A stretch of 9,947 nucleotides of DNA from contig CALFMX010000185.1 of the NCBI GenBank assembly GCA_937902565.1, positions 1-9,947 of the forward strand, given 5' to 3'. Shown one piece after another: positions 1-6,357 of this stretch (position 1 is the first letter of the stretch; each line of letters opens with the position of its first letter). Under the pieces are notes generated by a model. That model was not told where the DNA came from. It was given only the letters and a program-made list of their open reading frames with translations, and searched no databases. The stretch is from an uncultured Spirochaetales bacterium (GTDB lineage: Bacteria; Spirochaetota; Spirochaetia; Sphaerochaetales; Sphaerochaetaceae). Position numbers and translations under genes: made by a program.

Positions 1-1
1 G

Positions 2-272
2 GATGTAGATCTTGGCGGGAGGGACCTCCTTCTCCTTCAGTTCGTTGAGGTCGGTCAGCGCCCTGAGGTATCCGGTAAGGATAAGCCTGTGGATGGTTAC
101 CCCCTGCCCTTCCAACGCTCTCGATAATGCGCTGATGGAGGATAGCTCCACGAAGATTCGAGACGGCCTGCAACAGGTGGCAAGCGGCCAGGCTCTGCCC
201 GATGATCTCGCCTCCCTGATGAGCCCCGAGGTGGTCACCTACATTGAACGTGAACAACTCTATCGCCATTGA
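2..272 (+). CDS. nadD: Nicotinate-nucleotide adenylyltransferase, C-terminal part, apparently frameshifted
   Basis: NadD transfers AMP from ATP to nicotinate mononucleotide in NAD synthesis. The gene begins before the window. The last third, in frame 3 from about base 120, reads LDNALMEDSSTKIR and ends VVTYIEREQLYRH; this matches the family's C-terminal SST-IR substrate-binding motif and its YIE--LY ending. Upstream the family-like reading is in frame 2 (bases 2-118): QFVEVGQRPEV, then DGYPLPFQ, which resembles the VQFVGVKRPG and YP segments of Bacillus NadD. Frame 2 stops at 125-127, and frame 3 has a stop at 6-8. One frame change near 107-124 joins the two parts with about the right spacing. 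A Trp-Arg-Glu in frame 1 at 13-21 hints at a second frame error. Sequencing error at a contig edge is the likeliest cause, because nadD is usually essential. The gene overlaps yqeK by 29 bases. Confidence 0.62.
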
Positions 273-813
273 CTTCAACCTCAGCGCCAAGCGGCTTGCC
301 CACTTCCGCGGTGTGGCAGAGACGGCTATCGCGATCAACAAGCGCTACGACCTCCACTGCAGTGATGAGAAGCTCTACCCCACCGGCCTCTACCACGACA
401 TTGCACGGGAGTGGGACAGCGAGGCGTTGGTCCGCTATGCCCGGGAGCATAATCTTGCAGTAAGCGAGGAGGAGATGGCCCACCCGGTCCTCCTCCACGC
501 CCCGGTGGGGGCTGCCATCCTCGCCCAGGCGGGGATGGACGGACAGCAGGTGTTGGCGGTGCGCCACCACACCCTTGGCAGCAGTGAGATGGGGACCTTT
601 GGCCAGATAATCTTCTGCGCCGACTACATCGAGCCCACCCGTACCTACCTTGACGACACCGATCGTGCCCGCCTGCTGGAGGAGGAGACGATCGAGGCGC
701 TCTGCATGAAGATCATCGAACGCGAGTGGCGGTGGCGGAGGGACTCCGGGCGGGAGGCCTCCCTCGCAGGCAGGGCGTTTTACCGCTATCTGGAAGAGGA
801 GCTGGGGCGGTGA
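244..813 (+). CDS. yqeK: YqeK-family HD-domain hydrolase (probable Ap4A hydrolase)
   Basis: This 189-residue protein has the HD phosphohydrolase pattern of the YqeK family, whose studied members cut diadenosine tetraphosphate symmetrically into two ADP. Visible metal and active-site residues, in order, are His20 (AHFRGV), the His51-Asp52 pair (GLYHDIA), His80, His85 (LLHAPVG), His108-His109 (VRHHT) and Asp127 (CADYIEP), which is the full set expected. Its length is normal for the family. The start is a TTG at 244: two stops lie in this frame at 217-222, and GAGG at 229-232 is the only nearby ribosome site. A GTG at 250 is the alternative. Overlap with nadD upstream and with the lipoprotein gene downstream (GTGA) implies translational coupling. 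The nadD-yqeK pairing is widespread in bacteria and supports the call. The enzyme is expected to be cytosolic. Confidence 0.9.
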   Translation: MNVNNSIAIDFNLSAKRLAHFRGVAETAIAINKRYDLHCSDEKLYPTGLYHDIAREWDSEALVRYAREHNLAVSEEEMAHPVLLHAPVGAAILAQAGMDGQQVLAVRHHTLGSSEMGTFGQIIFCADYIEPTRTYLDDTDRARLLEEETIEALCMKIIEREWRWRRDSGREASLAGRAFYRYLEEELGR

Positions 814-1313
814 AGAGGGGAGTGGCGACAGCCCTGCTGGTGGCACTGCTCCTCTCCCTCCTCTCCTGCAGCCACGGTCGAGAGGTGCGTGCCCTGGCGT
901 GTGACGAGGTGGTCATCCTCACCATCGTCGAGAATCGGCAGATGGCAATCCTGCTCTTCGAAGGCGTGGACCGGGCTCTGTTCGATGGCGTTGCCATCGA
1001 GCAGTGTGAGGCAGAAGGGCTGGACGAACTTGTCAGTGTGCTGCAAACCCTTGCCGCGGTGGAGAGGAGCGGGGACAGCGATGGACAGGCCCTTGTGGAT
1101 CTCCTGATCGCGGGTGCACCCACCTTGAGGAAAACACGCTTGGCCGATACACTTGCCACAGTCAGCGGGGAGGGTGACAGCTTCACCAATCTTGCCAAGA
1201 TGAAATCTGCCGAGCTCTTCGATCTGCGGGGACGCATCAGCGCAGATGGCATTACAGACGAGTGGCTGCACGACTACATTGATGAAGTCAGACGGTATAT
1301 GAGAAGGAGATAA
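810..1313 (+). CDS. Small predicted lipoprotein between yqeK and rsfS, function unknown
   Basis: The protein has 167 residues. The chosen GTG start at 810 overlaps the yqeK stop as GTGA and follows AGGAG by a suitable distance; earlier starts in this frame lie deep inside yqeK. The N terminus is a lipoprotein signal: basic VKRG, a Leu/Ala-rich stretch, then LLSC with Cys20 as the probable lipidated residue. After processing about 147 residues remain. They look mostly helical, with no transmembrane segment and a basic end (RRYMRRR). I recognise no domain. In many Firmicutes and some spirochaetes a LytR-CpsA-Psr cell-wall ligase sits between yqeK and rsfS; this protein is far shorter and shows none of that family's motifs. 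It is probably periplasmic and membrane-anchored, in the same transcript as its neighbours. Confidence 0.72.
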   Translation: MKRGVATALLVALLLSLLSCSHGREVRALACDEVVILTIVENRQMAILLFEGVDRALFDGVAIEQCEAEGLDELVSVLQTLAAVERSGDSDGQALVDLLIAGAPTLRKTRLADTLATVSGEGDSFTNLAKMKSAELFDLRGRISADGITDEWLHDYIDEVRRYMRRR

Positions 1314-1319
1314 TGGCTC

Positions 1320-1658
1320 ATGGAAGATACAATCATCACCAAGGCGGAGGCAATCGGCCGATTCCTTGAGGAGCATAGGTGCAGTGATGTCTCGATCGTC
1401 GATCTGAGACCCGACTGTTCGTGGACCGATTGCTTTGTCATTGCAACGGTCTCGAGCTCCGCACACCTCAGGGGTGTGGCCCACCAGATCTGGGGGGAGC
1501 TGAACACCCTGGGCTTGGAGGTGGCCAACCGGCACAAAAATCCCGATGGCGAGGGGTGGGAGCTCATCGACTGTGGGGATATCATCATCCACCTGATGAG
1601 CAGCGAGATGCGCGAGTTCTACTCGCTTGAGAAGCTCTGGCAGCGGCTGGAGGATTAG
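1320..1658 (+). CDS. rsfS: Ribosomal silencing factor RsfS
   Basis: RsfS binds ribosomal protein uL14 on the large subunit and blocks joining with the small subunit, which saves energy when nutrients fall. The 112-residue product is full length. It shows the family's core: WTDCFVIATVSSSAHL at residues 35-50, followed by the helix that leads to the conserved GWELIDCGDIIIHL strand pair, and a closing EFYSLEKLW that matches the usual R-YY-LE-LW end. The start ATG follows AAGGAGA by about 9 bases and lies 6 bases after the lipoprotein gene, so it is the last gene of the nadD cluster. Its TAG stop at 1656-1658 overlaps the stop codon of the opposing MATE gene. No terminator is visible after it. 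Confidence 0.95.
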   Translation: MEDTIITKAEAIGRFLEEHRCSDVSIVDLRPDCSWTDCFVIATVSSSAHLRGVAHQIWGELNTLGLEVANRHKNPDGEGWELIDCGDIIIHLMSSEMREFYSLEKLWQRLED

Positions 1659-3013
1659 ATCAGGGTCTTGGTCTGCCACTTGCGGCGCCAGAAGCGCTGG
1701 GTAAAGAAGACCCCCCGACAGAGCCAGTCGAAGTACATGCCGATCCACACCCCGTAGACCCCCCAGCCGAGGCCGATGGCCAGCGCATAGCTGCCACCGA
1801 CGCGAAAGGCCCACATGCTGAACATCGAGACGCCCATCGTGTATTTGGCATCACCGGCGGCACGCAGGAAGTTCGGGATGGCGAAGGCCGGTGACCAGAG
1901 CACGGTTCCTGCCACCATGGTCATCCTGATCACGATGACCGAGATTTCACGTGCTTCGGCCGATAGGTTGAAGACCTTCACCACCGTCGGGGCCAGGAAG
2001 TAGAGGGGGACGGCGAGCACGCCCATCGCCATATAGGAGAGGAGCAGCAGACGCTTGCCCCAGTAGAAGGCCTCGTCGTGGCGGCGTGCCCCCACGGCTT
2101 GGCCGATGATGGTGATCGAGGCGAGCCCGATGGCCCCCCCGGGGATGTTGATGAACGAGGTCACCGACGAGGAGATGGCATTGGCGGCGATCGAGGCGGT
2201 GCCGAAGACGGTGATGAAACCCTGAACCATCAACTTGCCGATCTGGAAGACACTGCTCTCGATGCCATTGGGGACGCCGATGCGCAAGATCCGCTTGACC
2301 ATCTCCGGCCTCCAGCTGAGGCTGCGGATGGAGCGGATCGAGATGACGTTGGATGGGTTGGTGATAAGGTTCAGCATGACCACCGCCCCGATGACCCGGC
2401 TGAGCAGGGTCGAGAGCCCTGCACCGGCAACACCCATCTTGACCCCATAGATGAAGTAGGCGTTCCCGCCGATGTTGAGCACGTTCATCACCACACTTAC
2501 CCAGAGCGAGACCCGGCTGTTGCCCATCGAACGGAAGAGGGCGGCACAGGCGTTGTAGGTCGCCAAGAAGGGTAGGGATGCGAGGATGTAGAGAAAGTAC
2601 GTCGATCCGAAGGCGAGCACTTCACTGTCGATGGCACCGAAGATCCAGGAGATGATCCGGGAGCGGATCGGCATGCAGATGACCAACAGCAGGGTGGAGA
2701 CGACGAGGGAGAGGAGGAGCAACTGCGCGGCTGCGGTGTTGGCACTTGCTACATCCTTGCGTCCGAGGTACTGGCTTGCCACGACCGCACCACCGGTGGC
2801 GAAGGCTGCAAAGAGGGTGACGATGAGGACGGTGATGGCATCGACAAGGCTGATGGCACTGACGGCTGATTCCCCGACACGTGCAACCATGACGGTGTCC
2901 GCCATCCCGATCGAGACAGCGAGCAGCTGCTCGATGACCAGCGGGATGATCAGCGTTACAAGAAATCGCCGATCGAACATATGGGACGACCGGTCGGGCT
3001 CAGCTTGGTTCAT
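1655..3013 (-). CDS. MATE-family multidrug efflux transporter
   Basis: The product is a 452-residue integral membrane protein with about twelve hydrophobic segments in two related halves, the normal size for the MATE family (NorM/DinF type), which exports drugs or metabolites by Na+ or H+ antiport. Typical features are the N-terminal LIIPLVIEQLLAVSIGMADTVMV stretch (quoted in part: residues about 20-42), the VASQYLGRKD loop after the second segment, and the GIGxIIGQAVGAR-like motif, here IIGQAVGARR, in the second half. The ATG at 3013 is preceded by GAGGT seven bases upstream; an inner ATG at 2980 has no such site. The gene starts 54 bases after the ABC ATPase and probably shares its transcript, though a weak promoter may lie between them. 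The substrate cannot be told from sequence. Confidence 0.92.
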   Translation of the reverse strand: MNQAEPDRSSHMFDRRFLVTLIIPLVIEQLLAVSIGMADTVMVARVGESAVSAISLVDAITVLIVTLFAAFATGGAVVASQYLGRKDVASANTAAAQLLLLSLVVSTLLLVICMPIRSRIISWIFGAIDSEVLAFGSTYFLYILASLPFLATYNACAALFRSMGNSRVSLWVSVVMNVLNIGGNAYFIYGVKMGVAGAGLSTLLSRVIGAVVMLNLITNPSNVISIRSIRSLSWRPEMVKRILRIGVPNGIESSVFQIGKLMVQGFITVFGTASIAANAISSSVTSFINIPGGAIGLASITIIGQAVGARRHDEAFYWGKRLLLLSYMAMGVLAVPLYFLAPTVVKVFNLSAEAREISVIVIRMTMVAGTVLWSPAFAIPNFLRAAGDAKYTMGVSMFSMWAFRVGGSYALAIGLGWGVYGVWIGMYFDWLCRGVFFTQRFWRRKWQTKTLI

Positions 3014-3023
3014 GGATTGGACC

Positions 3024-3059
3024 TCACCCTAGTGTAGGTGGTAATGCCCGTCTGCTCAA
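3024..3059 (-). promoter_or_regulatory. Weak candidate sigma-70 promoter for the MATE gene
   Basis: On the minus strand TTGAGC (3054-3059) and TACACT (3031-3036) are separated by 17 bases; each matches four of six consensus positions. The predicted transcript start falls near 3024, very close to the GAGGT ribosome site at 3021-3025. The leader would be almost absent, which weakens the call. Read-through from the ABC operon is an equally good source of MATE mRNA. Confidence 0.25.
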
Positions 3060-3067
3060 GTGGGTTC

Positions 3068-3859
3068 TTACTCTTTGGTGAGCAAGCCGGCGTCGTGTGC
3101 GTAGGTTTTATTGCTGAGGTCCCTGAAGAGGCGTACCAACTTCTCTACCGTCAGGCTGGACTTCTCCTCCCCACTGACATCAAAGATGATCCTCCCCTCG
3201 TCCATCATGATCAGGCGGTTGCCGAAGTCGATGGCTGCCTGCATGTTGTGGGTGATCATCATGGCGGTGAGCTGGTGCTCCCCTATGAAGCGCTCGGTCA
3301 GGTCCATGACCGTCTGGGCGTTACGGGGGTCGAGGGCGGCGGTATGCTCATCGAGCAACACCATCTTGGGTCTGCTCATCACCATCATCAGGAGGGTGAG
3401 GGCCTGGCGCTGACCGCCGCTGAGAAGGCCTACGTTGTCCTTGAGGCGATCCTCGAGGCCGATGAGGGAGAGGAGCGTGCGGTACTGCTGGCGCTTCTCG
3501 TTGTTGAGGCTGATGCGCAGTCCCTTCATCCCCTTCGTCTCGGCGGTGATCATGTTGTCCTCTATGGACATGTTGGCGGCTGTCCCCCTGGTCGGATCCT
3601 GGAAGATCCGCCCGATGGTCATCGCACGGCGGTACTCGGGTTTGTTGGTGATGTCCGCCCCGTCGAAGGTCATCGTGCCGGCGGTCACCGGGTAGGTGCC
3701 GGCGATGAGGTTGAAGAGGGTTGACTTGCCACTGCCGTTGGAGCCGACGATGCAGATGACATCACCCTTGTTGACGTGGAGGTTCACGTCATCGATGGCG
3801 AGGTTCTCATTGACGGTCCCGGGGTAGAAGACCTTGGTGATGGAATTAAGATCAAGCAT
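3068..3859 (-). CDS. ABC transporter ATP-binding protein (COG1101/TrpZ-like)
   Basis: This is a 263-residue cytosolic ATPase that drives import through the permease encoded just upstream. All nucleotide-binding motifs are intact: Walker A GSNGSGKST (39-47), Q-loop Gln87 (IFQDP), signature LSGGQ (146-150), Walker B MVLLDE (166-171) with catalytic Glu171, D-loop ALDP, and switch His204. The wording DEHTAALDP after Walker B is characteristic of the ATPases paired with COG2984 binding proteins and COG4120 permeases, and that is the gene order here. The ATG lies inside the end of the permease gene (8-base overlap) and is preceded by a GGAGGAGGAG run, so translation is probably coupled. Confidence 0.93.
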   Translation of the reverse strand: MLDLNSITKVFYPGTVNENLAIDDVNLHVNKGDVICIVGSNGSGKSTLFNLIAGTYPVTAGTMTFDGADITNKPEYRRAMTIGRIFQDPTRGTAANMSIEDNMITAETKGMKGLRISLNNEKRQQYRTLLSLIGLEDRLKDNVGLLSGGQRQALTLLMMVMSRPKMVLLDEHTAALDPRNAQTVMDLTERFIGEHQLTAMMITHNMQAAIDFGNRLIMMDEGRIIFDVSGEEKSSLTVEKLVRLFRDLSNKTYAHDAGLLTKE

Positions 3860-4802
3860 GGGACTCCTCCTCCATGGTGTCGCGCCGTTGCTGTGAACGG
3901 GCGATCGCCTTGCGCTTCGCTCCGGCGGAGGAGGCGGCGCTGCGCGTCTGGGCGATGAACAGACTGGCGATGACGAGGATACCGGTAAGCAACTTGAAGT
4001 CGTTGGGGGTGATGTTGACCAGGTAGCCGTACTTGCGTCCGAAGAACATCAGTGCTTTGTAGATGATGGCCCCGAAGATCGCCCGGAGCGTCAGGAGGCT
4101 GATCCGGTTGCTGGAGAAGAGGAACTCACCGATCATGATCGCTGCAAGGCCCTGGACGACCATGCCCTGGCCGAGGTTGGCATCGGCAAAGCCCTGGTAC
4201 TGGGCCAGGAGCCCGCCGCTGAGGGCGATGAGGCCGTTGGAGAGGCCGATGCCCATCATCTTGAGCAGCTCGGGGTTGATCCCCTGGCTGATGACCATCT
4301 GCTCATTGCCGCCCATGGCTCCCATGGAGACGCCCAGGTCGGTGCGAAAGAAGACGTCGATTATCGATTTGACCAGCAGGACCACCAGAAGGGTCCCCAC
4401 CAGCGAAGCCCACTCGGGGGCCATGAAGCTGAAGATGGTGGGTAGCTTGGTATAGAGGGTGGTCACCCGCAGAAGCGGCACGTTCGCCTTGTTTCCCAAG
4501 ATCCGGAGGTTGATGGAGTAGAGCATCGTCATGGTCAGGATTCCTGCCAGGAGGCCGGGGATCTTCAGTTTGTTGTGGATCGTTGCGGTGACCATCCCGG
4601 CGAGAACCCCGCCAAGGAAGGCGAAGAGGAGCGCTACGGTGATGGGAAAGCCCGAGACAATGGCCATCGTCGCGATGGCGGCCCCGGTCGCGACCGAACC
4701 ATCACAGGTCAGGTCGGCAAAGTCGAGAATCCGGTATGAGATCAAGATCCCGATCACCATGATCGAAAAGACCAGCCCGTCAACAAAAATTCCTTCTATC
4801 AT
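3852..4802 (-). CDS. ABC transporter permease (COG4120/TrpY-like)
   Basis: This is a membrane subunit of 316 residues with about eight or nine hydrophobic segments, distantly related to the branched-chain amino acid/ribose permease class. The segment ADLTCDGSVATGAA near residues 29-42 matches the D-L-T-DGS--LGAA signature of permeases that work with COG2984 binding proteins. I start it at the ATG at 4802, which has GAGGT five bases upstream. A longer reading from GTG at 4832 would begin inside the stem of a terminator hairpin and adds residues unlike the family. The C-terminal tail, about 30 residues, is very hydrophilic and basic (AGAKRKAIARSQQRR) and should lie in the cytosol. The order binding protein, permease, ATPase is the normal one for this importer type. 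Confidence 0.92.
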   Translation of the reverse strand: MIEGIFVDGLVFSIMVIGILISYRILDFADLTCDGSVATGAAIATMAIVSGFPITVALLFAFLGGVLAGMVTATIHNKLKIPGLLAGILTMTMLYSINLRILGNKANVPLLRVTTLYTKLPTIFSFMAPEWASLVGTLLVVLLVKSIIDVFFRTDLGVSMGAMGGNEQMVISQGINPELLKMMGIGLSNGLIALSGGLLAQYQGFADANLGQGMVVQGLAAIMIGEFLFSSNRISLLTLRAIFGAIIYKALMFFGRKYGYLVNITPNDFKLLTGILVIASLFIAQTRSAASSAGAKRKAIARSQQRRDTMEEESHA

Positions 4803-4817
4803 GCGTACCTCGAAAGC

Positions 4818-4852
4818 AAAAAAATCCGCCACCCATGTGAAGGACGGCGGAT
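4818..4852 (-). terminator. Strong intrinsic terminator inside the ABC operon
   Basis: Read on the minus strand, ATCCGCCGTCC pairs with GGGTGGCGGAT to form an 11-pair stem, including two G-U pairs, closed by a 7-base loop (TTCACAT). A run of seven T follows, the first of which closes the stem. The hairpin lies 15 bases after the binding-protein stop and ends just before the permease ribosome site. It should stop much of the transcription after the binding-protein gene while some polymerases read through. Confidence 0.88.
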
Positions 4853-4867
4853 CTGCATCGCTTTAGT

Positions 4868-5866
4868 TCACTGCGAAATCTTCTTTCCATCCTTGATGAG
4901 GACGGCAGCCGCGTCCTGCAACGACTGCGGGACAGTATAGCCAAGCTTTGCGGCAGTATCAAGGTTGAACCACAGTTCAAACTTCGCAGGGTCAGTGATA
5001 TACACCGTCCCGATGTCCCCGGCCTTCTCGCCCTTGAGCACCCGCTCGATCACCTTGCCGGTCTCGATGCCGATGTTGTAGTAGTCGAAGCCCCAGGCGA
5101 TCATGACGTTCAGTCCCTCGACGCCACTGGGATCGGAGCTGAAGAGGACCTTGTTGGCCTTGGTGGCCACATCATCGATACTGGCCAGCGCGCTGATGAC
5201 CGCATTGTCGGTGGCGATGTAGATGGCATCCACCCGGTCGATGATCGACTGGGCCGCCATCTTGACCTCGCTTGAGTTGCTGATGGCGCTGGCGACGAAC
5301 TCGACACCGAACTTGGCGCAGGCGGCCTTGGCCATCTCCATCAGGACAACGCCATTGGCCTCGCCACTTGCGTAGATGTTGCCGATACGCGTTGCACCGG
5401 TGATGTCGATGAGCAGCTTGATCTGCTCCTCCACAGGGTTCATGTCCGAGACACCGGCGATATTGGCCGCCACAAGGCCCGCCTCATCGGCATCGGTGAC
5501 AGCGCTGAAGATCACCGGGGTGGAGACGGTGGGGGGAAAGACCTGGGAGAGGGCCTGGGCCGACGGGGTGGCGATGCCGACTGCCACATCGACCTTGTCG
5601 CTCTTGAACTTCTGGGCGATCGAGCTTGCCGTGGAGATGTCCCCATTGGCATTCTGCAGGTCGTAGGAGATTTCGAGCCCGGTGGTCTTCAGGTAGTCCT
5701 GCAGACCTTGCTCGACAGCATCGAGAGCGGGGTGGGGCAGGAGTTTGGAGACTCCGACCCGATAACCAGAACCCTTGGCTTCACTGCTACCACCAGCAAA
5801 GAGCGCCAGAGGACAGATCAGTGACAGAACCAAGCCGATCAACAGAAGATTGCGCGTACGTTTCAT
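4868..5866 (-). CDS. ABC transporter substrate-binding protein (ABC_sub_bind, TrpX-like)
   Basis: The protein has 332 residues and belongs to the family of TrpX, the tryptophan-linked binding protein known in streptococci and spirochaetes. The ATG at 5866 follows GGAGGT by 6 bases. A longer reading from 5941 would run through the promoter. Residues 1-24 are a signal peptide ending LALFA, then GGSSEAKG; there is no lipobox Cys at the junction, so it is probably a soluble periplasmic protein. Family marks include HPALDA near the mature start, QNANGD, IFSAVTDADEAGLV, GVSDMNP in the hinge region, and ATDNAVISA in the second lobe. The ligand may be an aromatic amino acid or a related small compound; the sequence alone does not decide. 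It is the first gene of the operon and should be the most expressed. Confidence 0.92.
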   Translation of the reverse strand: MKRTRNLLLIGLVLSLICPLALFAGGSSEAKGSGYRVGVSKLLPHPALDAVEQGLQDYLKTTGLEISYDLQNANGDISTASSIAQKFKSDKVDVAVGIATPSAQALSQVFPPTVSTPVIFSAVTDADEAGLVAANIAGVSDMNPVEEQIKLLIDITGATRIGNIYASGEANGVVLMEMAKAACAKFGVEFVASAISNSSEVKMAAQSIIDRVDAIYIATDNAVISALASIDDVATKANKVLFSSDPSGVEGLNVMIAWGFDYYNIGIETGKVIERVLKGEKAGDIGTVYITDPAKFELWFNLDTAAKLGYTVPQSLQDAAAVLIKDGKKISQ

Positions 5867-5886
5867 CTCTTTACCTCCAAACCATG

Positions 5887-5900
5887 GACCGGTGCCGGTC
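5887..5900. promoter_or_regulatory. Inverted repeat GACCGG-TG-CCGGTC in the transporter leader
   Basis: This is a perfect dyad with 6-base arms and a 2-base centre, flanked by CATG on one side and ATG on the other. It lies immediately downstream of the predicted transcript start (about 5903) and upstream of the ribosome site. A 2-base loop is too tight for a stable RNA hairpin with the full stem, so a protein-binding operator is the better reading. Repressors bound here would block promoter clearance. Confidence 0.4.
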
Positions 5901-5902
5901 AT

Positions 5903-5938
5903 GTGAGGCACTATACCGTACATAACCCTCTTTGTAAA
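5903..5938 (-). promoter_or_regulatory. Sigma-70-type promoter of the ABC transporter operon
   Basis: On the minus strand the -35 box TTTACA (5933-5938) and the -10 box TATAGT (5910-5915) are separated by exactly 17 bases; each box matches five of six consensus positions. Transcription should start near 5903, which gives a leader of about 37 bases. That is too short for a T-box or riboswitch. The DNA upstream (5941-6000) is clearly A+T-rich compared with the rest of the window, as expected for a strong promoter. Confidence 0.82.
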
Positions 5939-5956
5939 CATTTATATACAATAATC

Positions 5957-5966
5957 TGAATATTCA
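5957..5966. promoter_or_regulatory. Palindrome TGAATATTCA upstream of the transporter promoter
   Basis: This perfect 10-base palindrome, followed by TTCA, is centred about 58 bases before the predicted transcript start, where many activators bind. It lies in A+T-rich DNA where such palindromes arise easily by chance, so it is only a candidate site. Confidence 0.2.
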
Positions 5967-6002
5967 TTCACTAAATATGCACAAAATACGGGCTATAAGC
6001 AT

Positions 6003-6026
6003 ACAAAACCTCCCTTTCGGGAGGTT
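6003..6026 (-). terminator. Intrinsic terminator of the acidic-protein gene
   Basis: On the minus strand AACCTCCC and GGGAGGTT form a perfect 8-pair stem (6007-6026) closed by a GAAA tetraloop. Together with the last bases of the stem it gives TTTT, then GT. It starts 22 bases after the stop of the acidic-protein gene and separates that gene from the transporter promoter. Confidence 0.85.
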
Positions 6027-6048
6027 GCGTCCGGATGATGCGGAAGAA

Positions 6049-6321
6049 TTAGAAGTCGTCGTCGCTCCAATCGTCGAAGTCGTCTTCGTCATCGTAGAAC
6101 TCATCTTCGTATGACTCGTCGCCATCGACCATGAACTGGTCCCCGAGCAACTCCTCCTCGTCGTCATCGTCATCGATGATCTCATCATCGCTGTCGGTGA
6201 AGTCAATCATCTCCTCGCGATCGAACATATCAGCATAGTAGGCTTCTTCCTCTTCCTCCATCCTGCTGAAGTAGCGATCTTCCTCATCATCAAACTCTTC
6301 ATCATCACGGTCTTTGGCCAT
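6049..6321 (-). CDS. Highly acidic 90-residue protein, function unknown
   Basis: I recognise no family. By count the product has 30 Asp and 19 Glu in 90 residues (54%) against 4 Arg and 1 Lys, so it is very strongly negative and probably largely disordered. Aromatic and aliphatic residues are scattered between the acidic runs (EEAYYADMF, MIDFTD, DDFDDWSDDDF), including one Trp near the end. There is no signal peptide, membrane segment or Cys. It is likely a real gene: ATG at 6321 follows GAGGAG by 7 bases, a good promoter lies 36 bases upstream, and a terminator follows the stop. Codons alternate GAC/GAT and GAG/GAA rather than repeating one triplet, as expected for a selected protein rather than simple repeat expansion. 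DNA-mimic, RNA-polymerase-binding or metal-buffering roles are possible but unproven. Confidence 0.75.
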   Translation of the reverse strand: MAKDRDDEEFDDEEDRYFSRMEEEEEAYYADMFDREEMIDFTDSDDEIIDDDDDEEELLGDQFMVDGDESYEDEFYDDEDDFDDWSDDDF

Positions 6322-6357
6322 GCGGGAACTCCTCTATACGTGTGTGAAAGTCTTGGT

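Noticed and set aside
230..241. AGGTG-GT-CACCT dyad over the yqeK ribosome site
   Set aside because: It lies within nadD coding sequence, and a 2-base loop cannot form this hairpin in RNA.
726..809. Longer start for the lipoprotein gene, giving 195 residues
   Set aside because: It lies wholly inside yqeK, has no fitting ribosome site, and would bury the lipoprotein signal; GTG at 810 fits both.
786..1814. Open frame of 342 codons on the minus strand
   Set aside because: Crosses the lipoprotein gene, rsfS and the end of the MATE gene; only a product of G+C-rich codon bias.
2078..2575. Open frame of 165 codons on the plus strand
   Set aside because: Antisense to the MATE gene; the product is Asp/Gly/His-rich shadow sequence with no protein-like features.
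3038..3724. Open frame of 228 codons on the plus strand
   Set aside because: Antisense shadow of the ATPase, whose motifs are complete on the minus strand.
4803..4832. Longer permease start at GTG 4832
   Set aside because: The codon is in the stem of the intrinsic terminator and the added residues come from the hairpin and T-run; ATG 4802 has a ribosome site.
5867..5910. T-box or tryptophan leader before the transporter
   Set aside because: The predicted leader is only about 37 bases, with no leader peptide or T-box core.
5867..5941. Longer start for the binding protein at 5941
   Set aside because: It would translate the -10 box and part of the -35 region and move the signal peptide inward; ATG 5866 has GGAGGT.
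5976..6003. TATGC and GCATA inverted repeat 18 bases apart
   Set aside because: Five-base arms at this spacing in A+T-rich DNA are expected by chance.
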